A DNA stretch of 64,000 nt from Stachybotrys elegans (lineage: Eukaryota; Ascomycota; Sordariomycetes; Hypocreales; Stachybotryaceae), in contig JAGPNK010000010.1 in the NCBI GenBank assembly GCA_020746835.1, forward strand, positions 496,001 through 560,000, given 5' to 3'. The notes under the pieces are model-generated. The model worked only from the letters and a program-made list of their open reading frames with translations. It ran no database searches and was not told the origin of the DNA. This document shows positions 23,220 through 34,045 of this stretch, piece after piece (position 1 is the first letter of the stretch; the number at the start of each line of letters is the position of its first letter). A program made the translations under genes and the position numbers.

Positions 23220-24304
23220 GATGGCGTCTGGGGAGGGGTACTCGACCTGTGATCCGACAAGCGACAGGGCAGAGGAGCGCAGAAGGAGATGCGACAGAGG
23301 TTGACGAGCGGAGAGCACGGCAGAGATTATGGGATGGGCATTACGCAGCTTGATATTTGGAGGCGGGAGGAGGGAACGAGTAAATGGTGGGGGATAATGC
23401 CTGTCAGGCCCACCTAAGCTGGGACCCACCGCTAGCAGCAGGCCCGGTGACGCTACCTACTTGCTACTTGGGTGCCAACTGCAGCACTAATATTTACTAC
23501 CTATCTGCTCCTAGAGAGCAGGCTGGGCTCTGTCTGACGGATGACAGCGTCTGACGAATTTGTAGATGTTCGTTCTTGGCCTCCAGATGATTCGAGTGCT
23601 CAGCCACGCGGTGATGAGGCGCCTCCTGGCGGTACCCGGCTCAAGTAGCACGGCATATCGTCAGTGACGCAACTCGGTACGGATGCGAGGCCATCGAGGA
23701 TGCAAAAATTCCCCGACCATTCATCGCTACTGCGCCTCAAGTGCAAAACGTAAACAAGGTTTAGTGGTAGTGCGAGATGACTGGGAGGAGGCAGGCTCAG
23801 TGAAAAAGGAGATGGAAAAGGGCCAAACTCAAGCCGGCCCAATGCTTTACTTGCTTCCCTGATGCACATGTTGTACCTTGTAGACTTCACTTCCGTTCCT
23901 GATCCGCATCTGCCGCGTGGCGTCTGTGGCGGTGCACTGCGACAAACCACACCCCCAAGAGCCCGTTTTGGGTTTTGGGGGGTCCGAGACGCAGCCGACG
24001 GGGGGCGTCATGGGATCTCTCTCTCTCTCGCCTCTCCACCAAAAGCCGAACCCAAAGCCAACCAAGCAACCCCCCCAAAAACTCCCCTTTGTCGCCCTGC
24101 CGCTGCGCACAACACACCAGCAACCCTATCGGCTTCACGGCTCCTTTGACAGGTTCGCCAGAGCTCGCACTCTGAGCCGGAGCCAGGCGCAACCGTACCC
24201 TCGCCACATCGACCGTTGTCCTCCCCCCCCCCTCTCTCCTCGATTGACCGACAGACACTACGAGTCTTCGTTTTTTTTTTCCCGATCTCGATCAATCGCC
24301 CACC
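23220..24304. other. Divergent promoter interval of ysc84 and sft1
   Basis: About 1.08 kb between divergent starts. The last 300 bases before sft1 are C-rich with a TCTCTCTCTC tract near 24014-24026 and a T-run near 24270-24280, consistent with a 5' leader. No additional gene recognised. Confidence 0.45.
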
Positions 24305-24674
24305 ATGTCCGAGGCCTACGAGCGCGAACGGCAAAACAATGCTCTCCTGGACGAACTGTCCGCCAAGGTGTCGGCCCTTCGCGGCGTCACCATCGACATC
24401 TACGACAATGCCAGTTCTCAGGGCGTCATCGACAACACCGTACGTCCCGATCCTCGATCCCCCCTCCCTCCTCTCCCTCACTGCACCGGCGCTCGCTAAC
24501 GCAAGTAAAATGTAGAACGAGACTTTCTCCTCCATGACCACCTCGATGAAGGGCTCCGCCGGCCGCCTCACTCGCATGGCCGCCTCGGGCAACAAGGTCG
24601 CCATCTTCAAGCTCGCCGGCATCATCATCGCCGTGTTCCTCCTGCTGTACTACGGATTGAAGCTGGTTTTCTAA
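24305..24674 (+). CDS. sft1: Golgi Qc-SNARE Sft1
   Basis: Exons are 24305-24439 and 24516-24674 (GTACGT..TGTAG, phase 0), encoding 97 residues. The protein is one SNARE helix with a C-terminal membrane anchor of about 24 residues starting KVAIFKLAGIIIAVFLLLYY and ending GLKLVF. The length equals that of yeast Sft1 and is much shorter than Bet1, and the segment before the anchor (SAGRLTRMAASGN) fits Sft1. Sft1 acts in intra-Golgi and endosome-to-Golgi fusion with Sed5, Gos1 and Ykt6. Where a zero-layer Gln is expected, the local sequence reads Asp-Asn-Thr-Asn, so the ionic-layer residue may not be Gln; this depends on an alignment I could not compute. The ATG sits in a CCCACC context after a pyrimidine-rich leader. 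Confidence 0.87.
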
Positions 24675-25066
24675 AGTCGTACATACAATAGAGGCGTTTC
24701 GCGAGGAAGAATATCGACAGCGACCCCTGGTTCGAAACCGATTTGCCTTTGATATATCGACCGCTACAAGGGAGATAGATACCAATGGCGTGTTACAACT
24801 CTGTAGGAGGCGCAGTCACTGGTTTTCTGAATGGGAGTGTAGAGATGCCGCACTGGTTCAGCACGTTTGCCTGGCGTTTGGAAAGGGTTTTTAATCAAGA
24901 TTCACCACAATATTCACAAAGCAAATGAAAGAGTACTACTTATCTAATCTTCCTCCAATTCTACCTGCACTCTAACATGTAAAAACGCCCCTGGTATGCT
25001 TGCTTTCCCACCACCCCAGATTGCTTTTCAAGATAGACATGCCTGCCGTGGTCCCGCGTTACGTAG
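24675..25066. other. Spacer between convergent sft1 and ArfGAP genes
   Basis: About 390 bases holding two 3' ends. It contains A/T-rich stretches that could serve polyadenylation near 24890-24960. Nothing else seen. Confidence 0.4.
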
Positions 25067-26838
25067 CTACTGCCACACGTTATTGAACAGATCATCATCG
25101 CCACCCATGGCTCCGGCCGGCTTCCCCGAACCCGTCGCAGGAGCACCCGTGCTGCTGGCCCAGCCACCAAACTCTTCGTCAGCCGTCACCTTGGGAGCAG
25201 GATTGAAGCCTCCGCCGGACCCGGGAACGATGGGCGTGGTGGCAAAGCTGCCCGTAGTTCCCCATCCAAAGTCAGCAGCGGGCTTTTGCGCCGGAGGGCT
25301 CTGAACAGGAGGCGCAGGGGAGGCCTTGGGCTCGGCCGAAGCCCACTCGTTGCTGCCCCAAACGTCAGCTCCGGAGAAGCCTGCAGAGCCGAAGGCGCTC
25401 GAGGTCGTCGCGGCCGCGGGCTGAGGAGGGGGGGGCGCAGGCTTGTTCAGGTTAAAGACGGAGCTCGCTGGCGGAGATGCTGGGGTGGGGGCGAGAGCGG
25501 GAGCGGGAGCAGGTGCCGAGGGGGTGCTCTGGAAAGACGGGGCCGAAAGATCGAAAAGGTCGCCCATGGCCGAGGATGCTGGCTGAGCTGGCTTGGGCTG
25601 TGAGGAGATGGCGGGGGCGGGAGAGGACGAGGTGAAGGAGCCGAATGCATCGAAATCGCTAGAGGGCTTCTGCTGGTGCGGCTGCTGAGGCTTCTGGCTG
25701 AAGAAGCCTCCGCCGCTCAGGCCTCCAAAGGAGCTGGTCTGAGGTTGGCTGGGGCGCGAGGCGGTTGCGCTCCCGAAGCTGGCAAAGGGGTCGGCAGCAG
25801 CGGGCTTGGGGGGCGCTGCGCCGGAGATGCTCAAGCTGCTAAAGGCATCGCCAAACCCCATGCCTGAGCCCTGGCGCTGGTGGCCGGCGGGAGGAGAAGA
25901 AGGAGGCAAGCCGAACTGGCTGTGGGGCTGGGCGGTCTGCTGGGGAGGCTGAGGCTTGGGGACGGAAGCATACAGGGACAGGATAGACTGCTTAAGATCC
26001 GGCCGGGACTGCCCGCCCTGGGGGTTCGTGCCGGGGGTGCTGGCCGGTCGGGGCGGTGCCGTTGACTCGCCGAGAAAGTCGAGGCCCAGAAGGGAGTCCT
26101 TGGTGCTGGTTGGCTTCGGGGGAGCGGGCTCGGCCCTTGGCGGGACGTTGCCGCCGCGAGGCCCGGCAGTGCTGGAGCGGGCGGGAACGGGTTCGTCGCC
26201 GCCGATCAGATCGCCGACAGGGGCGGTGTTGCGAGGGGCAGAGCTGGACGTCTGGCTGTTGGCCCTGCGAAGCGACTCCTTCCTCTCGATGACCTGCTTC
26301 TCCTTGACCAGGCTCAGGGGCACATCGTCGTCACCGTCGGCATCCAGGGTGGAGGGATCGGGCATGGGACCGTCCATGACCCAGCGCTTGAGCTCGTACT
26401 TGGTGCGGATAAAGTTCTCAATCTTGGCTTCGGAGGGGGCGTGGCCGGGAGCCAGCTTGGCCTCCCAGTACTTGTTGGCGCGCGAATTGCCCCAGCTGAG
26501 GATGCTCTGGAGCTGCTCGTCGGTCCAGGAATCGAGGTCGACCGACTTGACCCTGCTGATGTGGGTGCCCATGCCTCGGTGGATGCCTGAGCATCGGATG
26601 CAGATGAAGACGCCCAGGTTCCAGCTGGCCCATCTCGGATCTGTAGCGGTTTGACGACGGGTCAGCCATTGGGGGTGCAGCTCGGAGAGGGGAGGGTTGC
26701 TGCGGTAGGGGAGCACATACGCTTGTTCTTCTTGCAATCCGCGCACACCTTGTTGGGCTCCAACTTTAGGAGGTTCTTGATGGTGATTTGGTTCTGCGCC
26801 GCCCGCTCGGCTGCGGGGTTCGGTGCACGTCTCGACAT
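25067..26838 (-). CDS. Arf GTPase-activating protein (Age2/SMAP-like)
   Basis: Exons on the minus strand are 26838-26721 and 26640-25067 (intron GTATGT..CTACAG, 80 bp, phase 1), 563 residues. The ArfGAP zinc finger lies at about 17-130: Cys32, Cys35, Cys53 and Cys56, with the arginine-finger region RCSGIHRGMG and HISRVKSVDLDSW. The spacing between the two Cys pairs is 17 residues, one more than the common 16. The rest is a Pro/Gln/Ala-rich disordered tail with SLLGLDFLG and repeated DPFASFG/DAFGSF and WGSNEW motifs of the sort that bind coat or EH-domain proteins. Such enzymes stimulate GTP hydrolysis by Arf1-type GTPases during trans-Golgi/endosome budding. The family assignment is firm; the choice between Age2 and other SMAP-type orthologues is inferred from the domain sequence. 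Confidence 0.9.
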
Positions 26839-27639
26839 GCTTGGCCGAGGAGCTTGAGAAGCGGCTGCGGCGTGGAGGATAAGGGGAAACGGAGCCGATG
26901 AGAGTATTGATTGGGCGGCGGTGGGAGAAGAGGTTGCTGAGAGAGTCGTGTGTGCGTACGGAGTCGCTGGGTGGTGCTTAGGGGAGGTTAATGGTAAAAG
27001 TGGTAAGGATGGTGGTGGGGTTGTGCAGTTATCTGGCGCTCTCCCCGGCCAGGCTCCAGGTTAGAGGCGCCCCTGTAAGTTCAACCAGTGGCAATCCACT
27101 GATGCGCTCCACAGAGACAAGCAAGCCAATCGTGGCACCACGGCAATCTGTAACCTCAGGCAGCCATATAGATAGGGAATGGGTGCATGTGCAGTGCATT
27201 GATACCTAGCTAGGCATGTAGATGAGAAGAGGAATTTAGATACAGTAATCATGTGGAAGTAGTGGATGATGCAGTAGCGAGCATGCGCCGCATTGCTACA
27301 ACAGTCAGCGCTTGAAAATACGCTATACGATACGCCGCTACCGATAGCCTGTAGGTAAAGTACCCTTGTTTTGGGGGGCAGTTTGGAGACATTTGGAATC
27401 GGCATGTGGCTGAGCCGTCATAAAATCCAAACACCATGTTTCTGATTCGTGGCTGAAGCTGGATGAGGTGAATGATGATGATGCAAGCGATTCCGCTCCA
27501 CTTCCACATGGCCGCTCCATAGGCCCAAAGATTTGTCACAGCTTCGCCCGCTCATCATACGCCTCCATCTCCGGCCAACCTATATTTTACCTATTTACCA
27601 CCTCGCTCTTCTATATAAGCCCATCGCCAGTCCTATCTC
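26839..27639. other. Divergent promoter interval of ArfGAP and msrB genes
   Basis: About 800 bases between divergent starts. Pyrimidine-rich leader sequence precedes the msrB ATG, with a TATATAAGC-like element at about 27611-27619. No other gene seen. Confidence 0.4.
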
Positions 27640-28302
27640 ATGCGTTTCCGTCCCATCTTCTCATCTCTACTCTATACACTCAACTTTGCCCGTGTGAAGC
27701 CTCATACATCTTTGGCTTCCTCTGCTACACTCAGGCCACAGCCCCTGCGATCCATGTCCGGCATCCCCTTCCTCGGCGCTCTCTTCGGCTCCTCTTCCAA
27801 GCCCTCCGCAATGTCCTACCCAGACCAGCGAACTGACGATGAGTGGCGCGCCATTCTCAACAAAGGTACCGCTTCCCCGCCTACGCCTATAATTGGCCAG
27901 TGCTAACTCGTAGCAGAGCAGTTCCGCATCCTGAGAGAAAAGGGAACAGAGGCTCCTGGCTCGGGCAAGTTTGACAAGCACTACCCCGAGGAGGGCGTCT
28001 ACACGTGCGCCGGCTGCAACGCCCCGCTGTACAAGGCCAAGCAAAAGTTCAGCTCGGGCTGCGGCTGGCCGGCGTACTTTGACAGCATCCCCGGCGCCGT
28101 CACCCGCCACGAGGACCGGGCTTTCGGCATGACCAGGACCGAGATTGTCTGCTCCAACTGCGGCGGCCACCTGGGCCACGTCTTCAAGGGCGAGGGCTTC
28201 CCCACCCCCACCGACGAGCGTCACTGCGTCAACAGCATCAGCCTCAACTTCTCCGCCGAGGACAAGCCTGTCCAGGCTGCCAATGGCGAGAGCAAGGCGT
28301 GA
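27640..28302 (+). CDS. msrB: Peptide-methionine (R)-S-oxide reductase MsrB
   Basis: Exons are 27640-27865 and 27917-28302 (51-bp intron, GTACCG..TAGCAG), giving 203 residues. The MsrB core begins near residue 64 (DDEWRAILNK). Zinc ligands are CAGC (106-109) and CSNC (154-157). The catalytic cysteine is Cys179 in RHCVNSISLNF, and Cys124 in SSGCGWPAY is a candidate resolving cysteine. The enzyme reduces methionine-R-sulfoxide in proteins using thioredoxin. The first ~55 residues are basic and lack acidic residues (starting MRFRPIFSSLLYTLNFARVK), so the long form may be mitochondrial. In-frame ATGs at residues 39 and 58 could give a cytosolic form, as dual targeting from alternative starts is common in this family. 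The dual-targeting idea is inference. Confidence 0.93.
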
Positions 28303-28425
28303 TGCGGACGAGGGATGACGACGTTATGATGAATGAGGCTGCGGAGGGGGTTCGGTGAAGACGTGTACCGAAAATATTTTGATGTTAGCTGCCGAGAGGT
28401 TATTACTGTATACGCATCCAATTTG

Positions 28426-29359
28426 TTACAAGAATTCTGTGGGAAACACAATCCACTCCTGTGTTTCTTCTTCCCAGTGGCGGTGTTGCCGTGTTTCCTC
28501 GTGCCATTCCCAGTACCCATCCGTGTCTTGTTCGTCATCCCAAAGCATTTCATCGTCCACATCGGTTTCTCCTGCACCAGGCAGAGCTGATGTTGCGTCG
28601 CAGTCCACCGGTTTTTTAGCAATGTCTAGTCGGCTCAATGCCCTTTCCAGACCCTCTATACCAACGTATTGATACACTGTGTCTGACGCCCTTTTCCCTG
28701 TTTTGTCGTCCTGGCTCGCTTGGACCTCCATAGCGTCCCGAGTCACTCTGGGCTGAGATTCCACCTTGTTTATCCTCACACTGATCTCGTCCCCCCTGCT
28801 AGGGGCGGGCGAGGCTTTCGAAGCAAGCTTCTGTTCTTCAGTATCACCGTCGGATCTTTCTGCCGAAGAACCGAGCCTGAGGCCTGCCAAACCATCGGAT
28901 CGGCCATGTGTAGCCGGTCCAAACGGCAGAGAAGCAATACCAGAAACTATTTGCCAGAAGCTTCCCCGGCTCAGCATAGAGGAAATAGCATACTCACTCA
29001 GCGAGAACCCTGCGACGCTTGACTCGGTGACCGACAGCCGGATGCTTGTCTGCGGCATACAGAGGTGCTCCAGAGAACAGAGCATCTCCACATCCGGCGA
29101 CAGTGTCGCAGCCATTTCCTGCAAGCTGGGCATCTCCATACCCCAGGCTTCGTATATAAGCTGGCTTGTCACTGAATTGCGGATTCCCTTTGTGACGGGG
29201 GTGCGCACCAAACCGGACGCCGTCTTGGGTTTGATGTAAGCAGTCTCCGAATCGCAAATCACCCGCAACGCTCCTATGACGGCGGAGATCTGCCAATGAA
29301 CGTCAGCTTGTAGGCATCCTCTGTATCAGCGAGTTTCATACCGCGTGGTCGTAATTCAT
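28426..29359 (-). CDS. Uncharacterised ascomycete protein with acidic Trp-rich C-terminus
   Basis: Exons on the minus strand are 29359-29342 (18 nt) and 29289-28426, joined in phase 0 across a 52-bp intron with GTATGA donor, GCTGAC branch and GGCAG acceptor; 293 residues. The N-terminal half looks globular, starting MNYDHAISAVIGALRVICD and containing SVTSQLIYEAWG, LCSLEHLCMP and a predicted mixed alpha/beta pattern. The middle is charged and Ser-rich. The tail is acidic and aromatic (WDDEQDTDGYWEWHEE, then WIVFPTEFL). I do not recognise the family. A two-codon upstream frame (ATG ATA TGA, 29364-29356) overlaps the start codon. The gene is convergent with msrB, separated by 123 bases. Codon use and the clean splice junction support a real gene. 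Confidence 0.6.
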
Positions 29360-30515
29360 ATCATTTAGTTCAGCCTCTCTCTTTCAGACGATGGACGTTG
29401 GCGAATTGCTTATCCGGTGGCCAAGTCCCGGGATGTCATCGAGTTGAGGTTGGAGATACAACCAAGGCATAGGGGTTTATATGTTCACCTACTCATCCAT
29501 ATCATATTCCACGCTCAATGCTCTGGCCATTCCTTTATCGGAGTCTCGGGGTAAAGCAAGGGCAGGGCTCTGAGCATCTTTTACCGAGATCTGACATGGT
29601 CTCGGCCATGGTGTAGCGATGGGCATCATGGCGGCCGTCTATTGGTCGCCTTGCGCATATCACTGACGCACAGAATCAGCTGTCGCCATCGGGCTGGTTT
29701 GTCAACCTTGCCAGGGGGGGAGGATCTCGGGCATTGTCCTAGTCTTGATTCAAGTGTATCCTCGTGATCACCAGTTTCCCCTTGGAATTTCGTAGGCGCT
29801 GCTATCGAGAGGTGGAGGCGCCTGTGGGAGAAGTGAGGCTGCAGATGACGTGAGTTTTGCACATTTGCGAGTTCCCGGGCGAAATTACAAGTGACGAGGC
29901 TCAGCTGCTTCGCTGGCATCCTCACGGCCATTCAAATATGTTGAGGACGGCCCGTGCTTGTCTTTCCTGACCGAAATTGCACGGCTAATGTCCAATATCG
30001 CAGTGACCCCCGGATGGACAATCGGCGACCAGCAGAAGGCATCCGTTATCACCATCACCGCGGTTGTGGCTGCGCAGCGGTGCAGGACCTCCGATACCGC
30101 CCTACAACCTCACCGGCTCTTTGTAAAGCGTCATGCTTCACTACAAGACCATCGGATAGGGGGGAAAGCCGACGGTTCAGCCCCGCTAAGGCATCCGGAA
30201 TCTGTGGCTGTGGAGGATGCAAACTATAAGACAGCCAGGGTACGATTGTACATAGTCGGTCTTTGAATAGTAGTATATTACCTATGATGTGGCTCGTGTC
30301 TCGACCAACAACCTACTTCATCTCAACATCCCCTTTTGCACCTTGCTCACACACCACCATCTGCAACCAATACACAGTCAGACACAACACCAACTTTCTC
30401 TGTAAGTCTAGAAAGGATTGCCGATGACAGGCAGCCTTGGGGGGCTCTGGTGCCCGATAACTGTGTCTGTCTCCGTGTGGTTGCTAACCAGTCCATACTC
30501 TATAGGCCCAAGAGT
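29360..30515. other. Intergenic region with a probable 5' leader intron of the next gene
   Basis: About 1.16 kb. Near the right end a GTAAGT at 30402 and a GCTAAC..TATAG at 30485-30505 outline a 104-bp intron that would lie in the 5' leader of the 30516 gene. Other short frames in this interval have no support. Confidence 0.45.
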
Positions 30516-31550
30516 ATGTCTGGTTCAAAACGGAGAGGACCGACAAGCAGTTACCCAAGGCTCCGATTCGACCGAAACAACAACCGTCTCCTGAGGCTTC
30601 TCACCAACGCTGCTGAAACGCCATCTGGACCAGCATCCCGTGGCCAGCCACGGGCGGTGTCACGGCGGTCCAATGTCATCTCTTCCCTTGGCAATCAACA
30701 CGAGCGTCAGGAAAATGTTGCCACAGCCCCTCAGCTGGCAGAACCTCAGATCACAGCTCCTTTCTTGGCGACAGGGGCTCCGATTTTCACTCCTTTTCAA
30801 CCTCCCGGGCCACCTGTCCAAGGACCCTGGGCTCTTACTTCTTTCGGGACACTGGATCCAGCATGGTCACCTATAACCGCACAACCGGTGCCTACTGAGG
30901 AGCAGTGGCAGCACATAGACTTGTCACCCTACATCCAAGCTGGCCCCAGGAGCATTGAGTTCGGACCAGGACCTTCAGCACCTCCTCCTGAAGCGGGAAA
31001 CACCTATGGCCTGGCGAATGCGCACGACTTCGTGTCGTTGAATCCCCAAACCACCCCGCCGATGCAGACACCTACGACAGGCAACATGCTGCAGCAGGCT
31101 GTGGCCAGTCCGCCGGTGCCTCAGAATATTCCTTTCAATGTTCCTACCAATACATTGTACCAAATGGCGATGCCATGCCTCATCTCCTCGGGTGATGTCC
31201 GCCGGATCACCATCGTTCACAGCCGAGGAACGGACCATATCATGGCCTGCTTCGACTTTACAAAGCCAGAAGGGTTCATTGATGAAGGCTTCGTCGAGAG
31301 CTGCCACTTGAGCCGCCACCCGTTTCCGACGGACTGGCGAGGACGCGGAAACCGAGGCCACGGAAACCGTGGATGGGTCAACCTGGTTGTCACCAGCATC
31401 GAGAACGTCGCCTCCCTCGGCAGGCCACAAATACGAATCCCCCTAAATGTCCGAGCCGGAGTGAGTCTATCTGGACCTACTGTCACATTTGGGGTTCGAG
31501 CCACTCAAGAGCTGGGCTTTAGCTGGGTCCCGACCGCCCCGGCTGGATGA
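30516..31550 (+). CDS. Orphan proline-rich protein
   Basis: Intron-free coding part, 344 residues from ATG 30516; the frame is open further upstream, but the probable leader intron 30402-30505 favours this start. The first ~55 residues are basic (MSGSKRRGPTSSYPRLRFDR). Residues ~60-235 are rich in Pro, Gln, Thr and Ala with no repeat I can define. The last ~105 residues look folded: RRITIVHSRGTDHIMACFDF, a segment rich in Arg/Gly (WRGRGNRGHGNRGWVNLVV), then IRIPLNVRAGVSLSGPTVTFGV. I do not recognise the family. The position between an orphan gene and a decaying F-box-like gene suggests a lineage-specific accessory gene. Coding status rests on ORF length and codon pattern only. Confidence 0.5.
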   Translation: MSGSKRRGPTSSYPRLRFDRNNNRLLRLLTNAAETPSGPASRGQPRAVSRRSNVISSLGNQHERQENVATAPQLAEPQITAPFLATGAPIFTPFQPPGPPVQGPWALTSFGTLDPAWSPITAQPVPTEEQWQHIDLSPYIQAGPRSIEFGPGPSAPPPEAGNTYGLANAHDFVSLNPQTTPPMQTPTTGNMLQQAVASPPVPQNIPFNVPTNTLYQMAMPCLISSGDVRRITIVHSRGTDHIMACFDFTKPEGFIDEGFVESCHLSRHPFPTDWRGRGNRGHGNRGWVNLVVTSIENVASLGRPQIRIPLNVRAGVSLSGPTVTFGVRATQELGFSWVPTAPAG

Positions 31551-32399
31551 ATACATAAGCCCCTATCCAGACAATGCCAACGCGGTGTCATGAGTCGCAC
31601 CGCCTGCTTTGACCAAGCAACCGCCAGAGCCAGTCTAGCCGGGTTTTGCGAGGGAGGGGAGAAATTTCTACATCCATTGTCGGTGCGAGTTGGTCACCAT
31701 TGACGGTGACAGGAAACCATGGGTAGGACTTGGACGTCCACAACAGAATTGGAGGGGTCGGTGATTGGGCTTACATACTACTACCATGAAGGCTACACAA
31801 AAGTCCAGTGTCCATCAGGCATGCCTCGAGCCAGCCTTGTCTCGCCGAACAGCAATCAAGGACCGCCGTGACGCTTCACAAACTTGGGCAGAGTCGAGGC
31901 TCCTCACAGCCGTCAAAGGTGGCTGTAATACAAGATGGACATGGCATTAAGTCTTTAATCCATCCAGCCAACCACACACACTCATTCGCATCTTGAAGGT
32001 CCCAGAGCACCCTGACAATCCGCTCCATCAGACTCCGGACCTGAGACGAAGCCGTCCGAGAGGTCAGCCACGCGGTAGAGAATCGGCGTTGAGGCCTTGA
32101 GACGTGTCGAGGTCGAGCGCACGCTTGGGTCTCGGATCGACCACGAACTGCAACATGGTCGAGGTCAAAAGCCTGAATAGTGCTGGTCGAAATTGCCACA
32201 TTCTGCTATGTAGCAACAATAGACCTTGGCACATCCGACCCAGAGGATCACAACTGGTTACATGTTGGCGAAGCCAGTTGGAAAGACAATAGAGTAGATA
32301 ACCACCAGATAGATTTAGATATTTCTCGTGCGACTAAACAACATAACTCACTTGCCTCTCATTGTACCAGCACACAAGCGTAATGGCAGCCATGGTTCG
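31551..32399. other. Spacer between convergent orphan and F-box-like genes
   Basis: About 850 bases, AT-richer toward 32280-32360. No gene or RNA recognised. Confidence 0.4.
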
Positions 32400-34045
32400 C
32401 TAGGCTGTTCCGTGTTGACTCCATTGTCTTGATGCCAGTGCCTCGGCTTCAAACTCGGCCGCGGTGATGGGATCCCTGCACAGTTGCGGAAGACCCAAAT
32501 TGCGCCAGAAGAACCTCTTAGCCACGCTTTCCGTATCTGTCCTGATTTCGCCGGTAAAGAAACCTCTGTCTACATCTAGCGGGCAGCCGGTAGGCAAGAC
32601 TCGGCTCCACGCTTCCCGCACCTCCTGGAATTGCCAAATGTCCAACCCAGAACTTGACCATATTATGGTGGCTCGGCCATTCTCCAATGTGTACTGGAAT
32701 ATGTACCCAAACCCCCTTCCGGTATGCCACAGCTCTATAGAACGAAGTTGGGGGAGTGTCCTGGCTGCCTTTGCGGCACAGACAAAGAAGTCGACCCAGA
32801 TTTCTTCTGGGAGATCCGGTCTAAGCACCGCCGAATTGATAGATAGCAGCTGGAGTCTGCACCTGTCTCGTTGCAGTTGTGGTGCTGCTTTAAGATTGTG
32901 TAGAAAGTACAAAGCGTCGATGTGCCAAGGCGGGGAGAATTCCGAGAACTGGCGGCAGGCCTGTGCCAGCGAACGCGAGAGCCGCCGTGTGCTGTGCACA
33001 GCTAGGTCTGTCGTGTTTATCTTCTCCACGGTGTCGCGCTGCAATCTTCGGCAGTCGTTCAGTAGCAACACTGTCAGGCTTGTAGGAAGGGAAGCCAACA
33101 GATGGTTTTGGAAACCTGGAACCTGTCAGCCATTTACCTTCTTTTTCGGAACAAATACATACCACATCGGATCAGCTCATGGTGCTCTGGCAGAAACTTT
33201 CCGGCCGTCTCATATCGAAGCCATTCCAGAGCTACGAAGCTTTCACGCAATAGTTTCCCAAGCGAGGGAAAGCCGATCCTCCGAGACCACATCGATCGTA
33301 GCATAAGTCGCTTTACAATAGGGGTCTGTGGAAGAACAGGCGCTCCCTCCCCCGTGGACGATAATGTAAAGGCTAGCGGTTTTGCTCTGTAATGCTGTCT
33401 CGCGCCAACTTCTGTAAATCGTATCCGCTCGCACTGCCTGTACTTTTTGTCTCTTGTCCATGTCTCGTTCCAGTATTCAAGCATATTTGGGCTCTTGTTC
33501 AAATCATCTCTGAATCGGAATGGATAGTCGTCTGTAAGCTGGGGGAAAAATACCCAATGCTCATTGTCACTGGGCGAGAAAGCACATATCCAAGCCAAGG
33601 CCGCCACGATGGCCGATCCAGGTGGAGAGAGTAGAGAGAAGTTTCATCATGCAAGACGTAAATATTGCGTCGTTCCTATAGTTCTGACGTTAGCGAGATT
33701 GAAGATGGGGCCGGGCATGCGGTTGACCTACGCATGTCTCGTTGCAGCATCCTCTGACTCCAAGCAGCTACTACAATCGTATGTAGTAAGCTTGATTCGA
33801 AGATGCAGATCTGTAACATGATCCAGTCTTTCAGCATTGGTTCTGGAAATGATTCTGTCAAACTCGCCAAGGTCAGACGAGTTGAGGGCCAAGCGTCGAA
33901 ATGTGTGCTTCTCAAAGTAGTGTTGCCATTCAGGCGAGACGGCAGCCAGTGAGGACAGCTTCAGGGGCTCCTGCTCTGACAGGCAGATGATGGATTCAAA
34001 GATATGGAGACGAGTCTCAGAGGACAATGAGCACCAGGATGCCAT
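32400..34045 (-). pseudogene. F-box-like DUF6546-type protein gene with a frameshift
   Basis: Minus-strand segments are 34045-33732, 33675-33163 and 33115-32400; introns 33731-33676 (56 bp) and 33162-33116 (47 bp) have normal borders. The N-terminus (MASWCSLSSETRLHIFESI, then LAAVSPEWQHYFEKHTFRRL) fits the F-box-like start of a fungal family that, as I recall it, carries DUF6546. Exon 2 begins in the expected frame (LLSTLSTWIGHRGGLGLDM) but hits a TGA right after; the family-like continuation FSPSDNEHW lies in another frame. The shift falls near 33575-33585. The final exon continues to a normal stop with LPEEIWVDFFVCAAKAART and FFTGEIRTD. Alternatively a longer intron using a GCCCAG acceptor near 33570 would skip the break and lose about 35 residues. 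A sequencing error is also possible. Confidence 0.6.

Noticed and set aside
24725..24745. GGTTCGAAACC as a tRNA T-arm
   Set aside because: Stem bases do not pair and it lies in the sft1 3' region.
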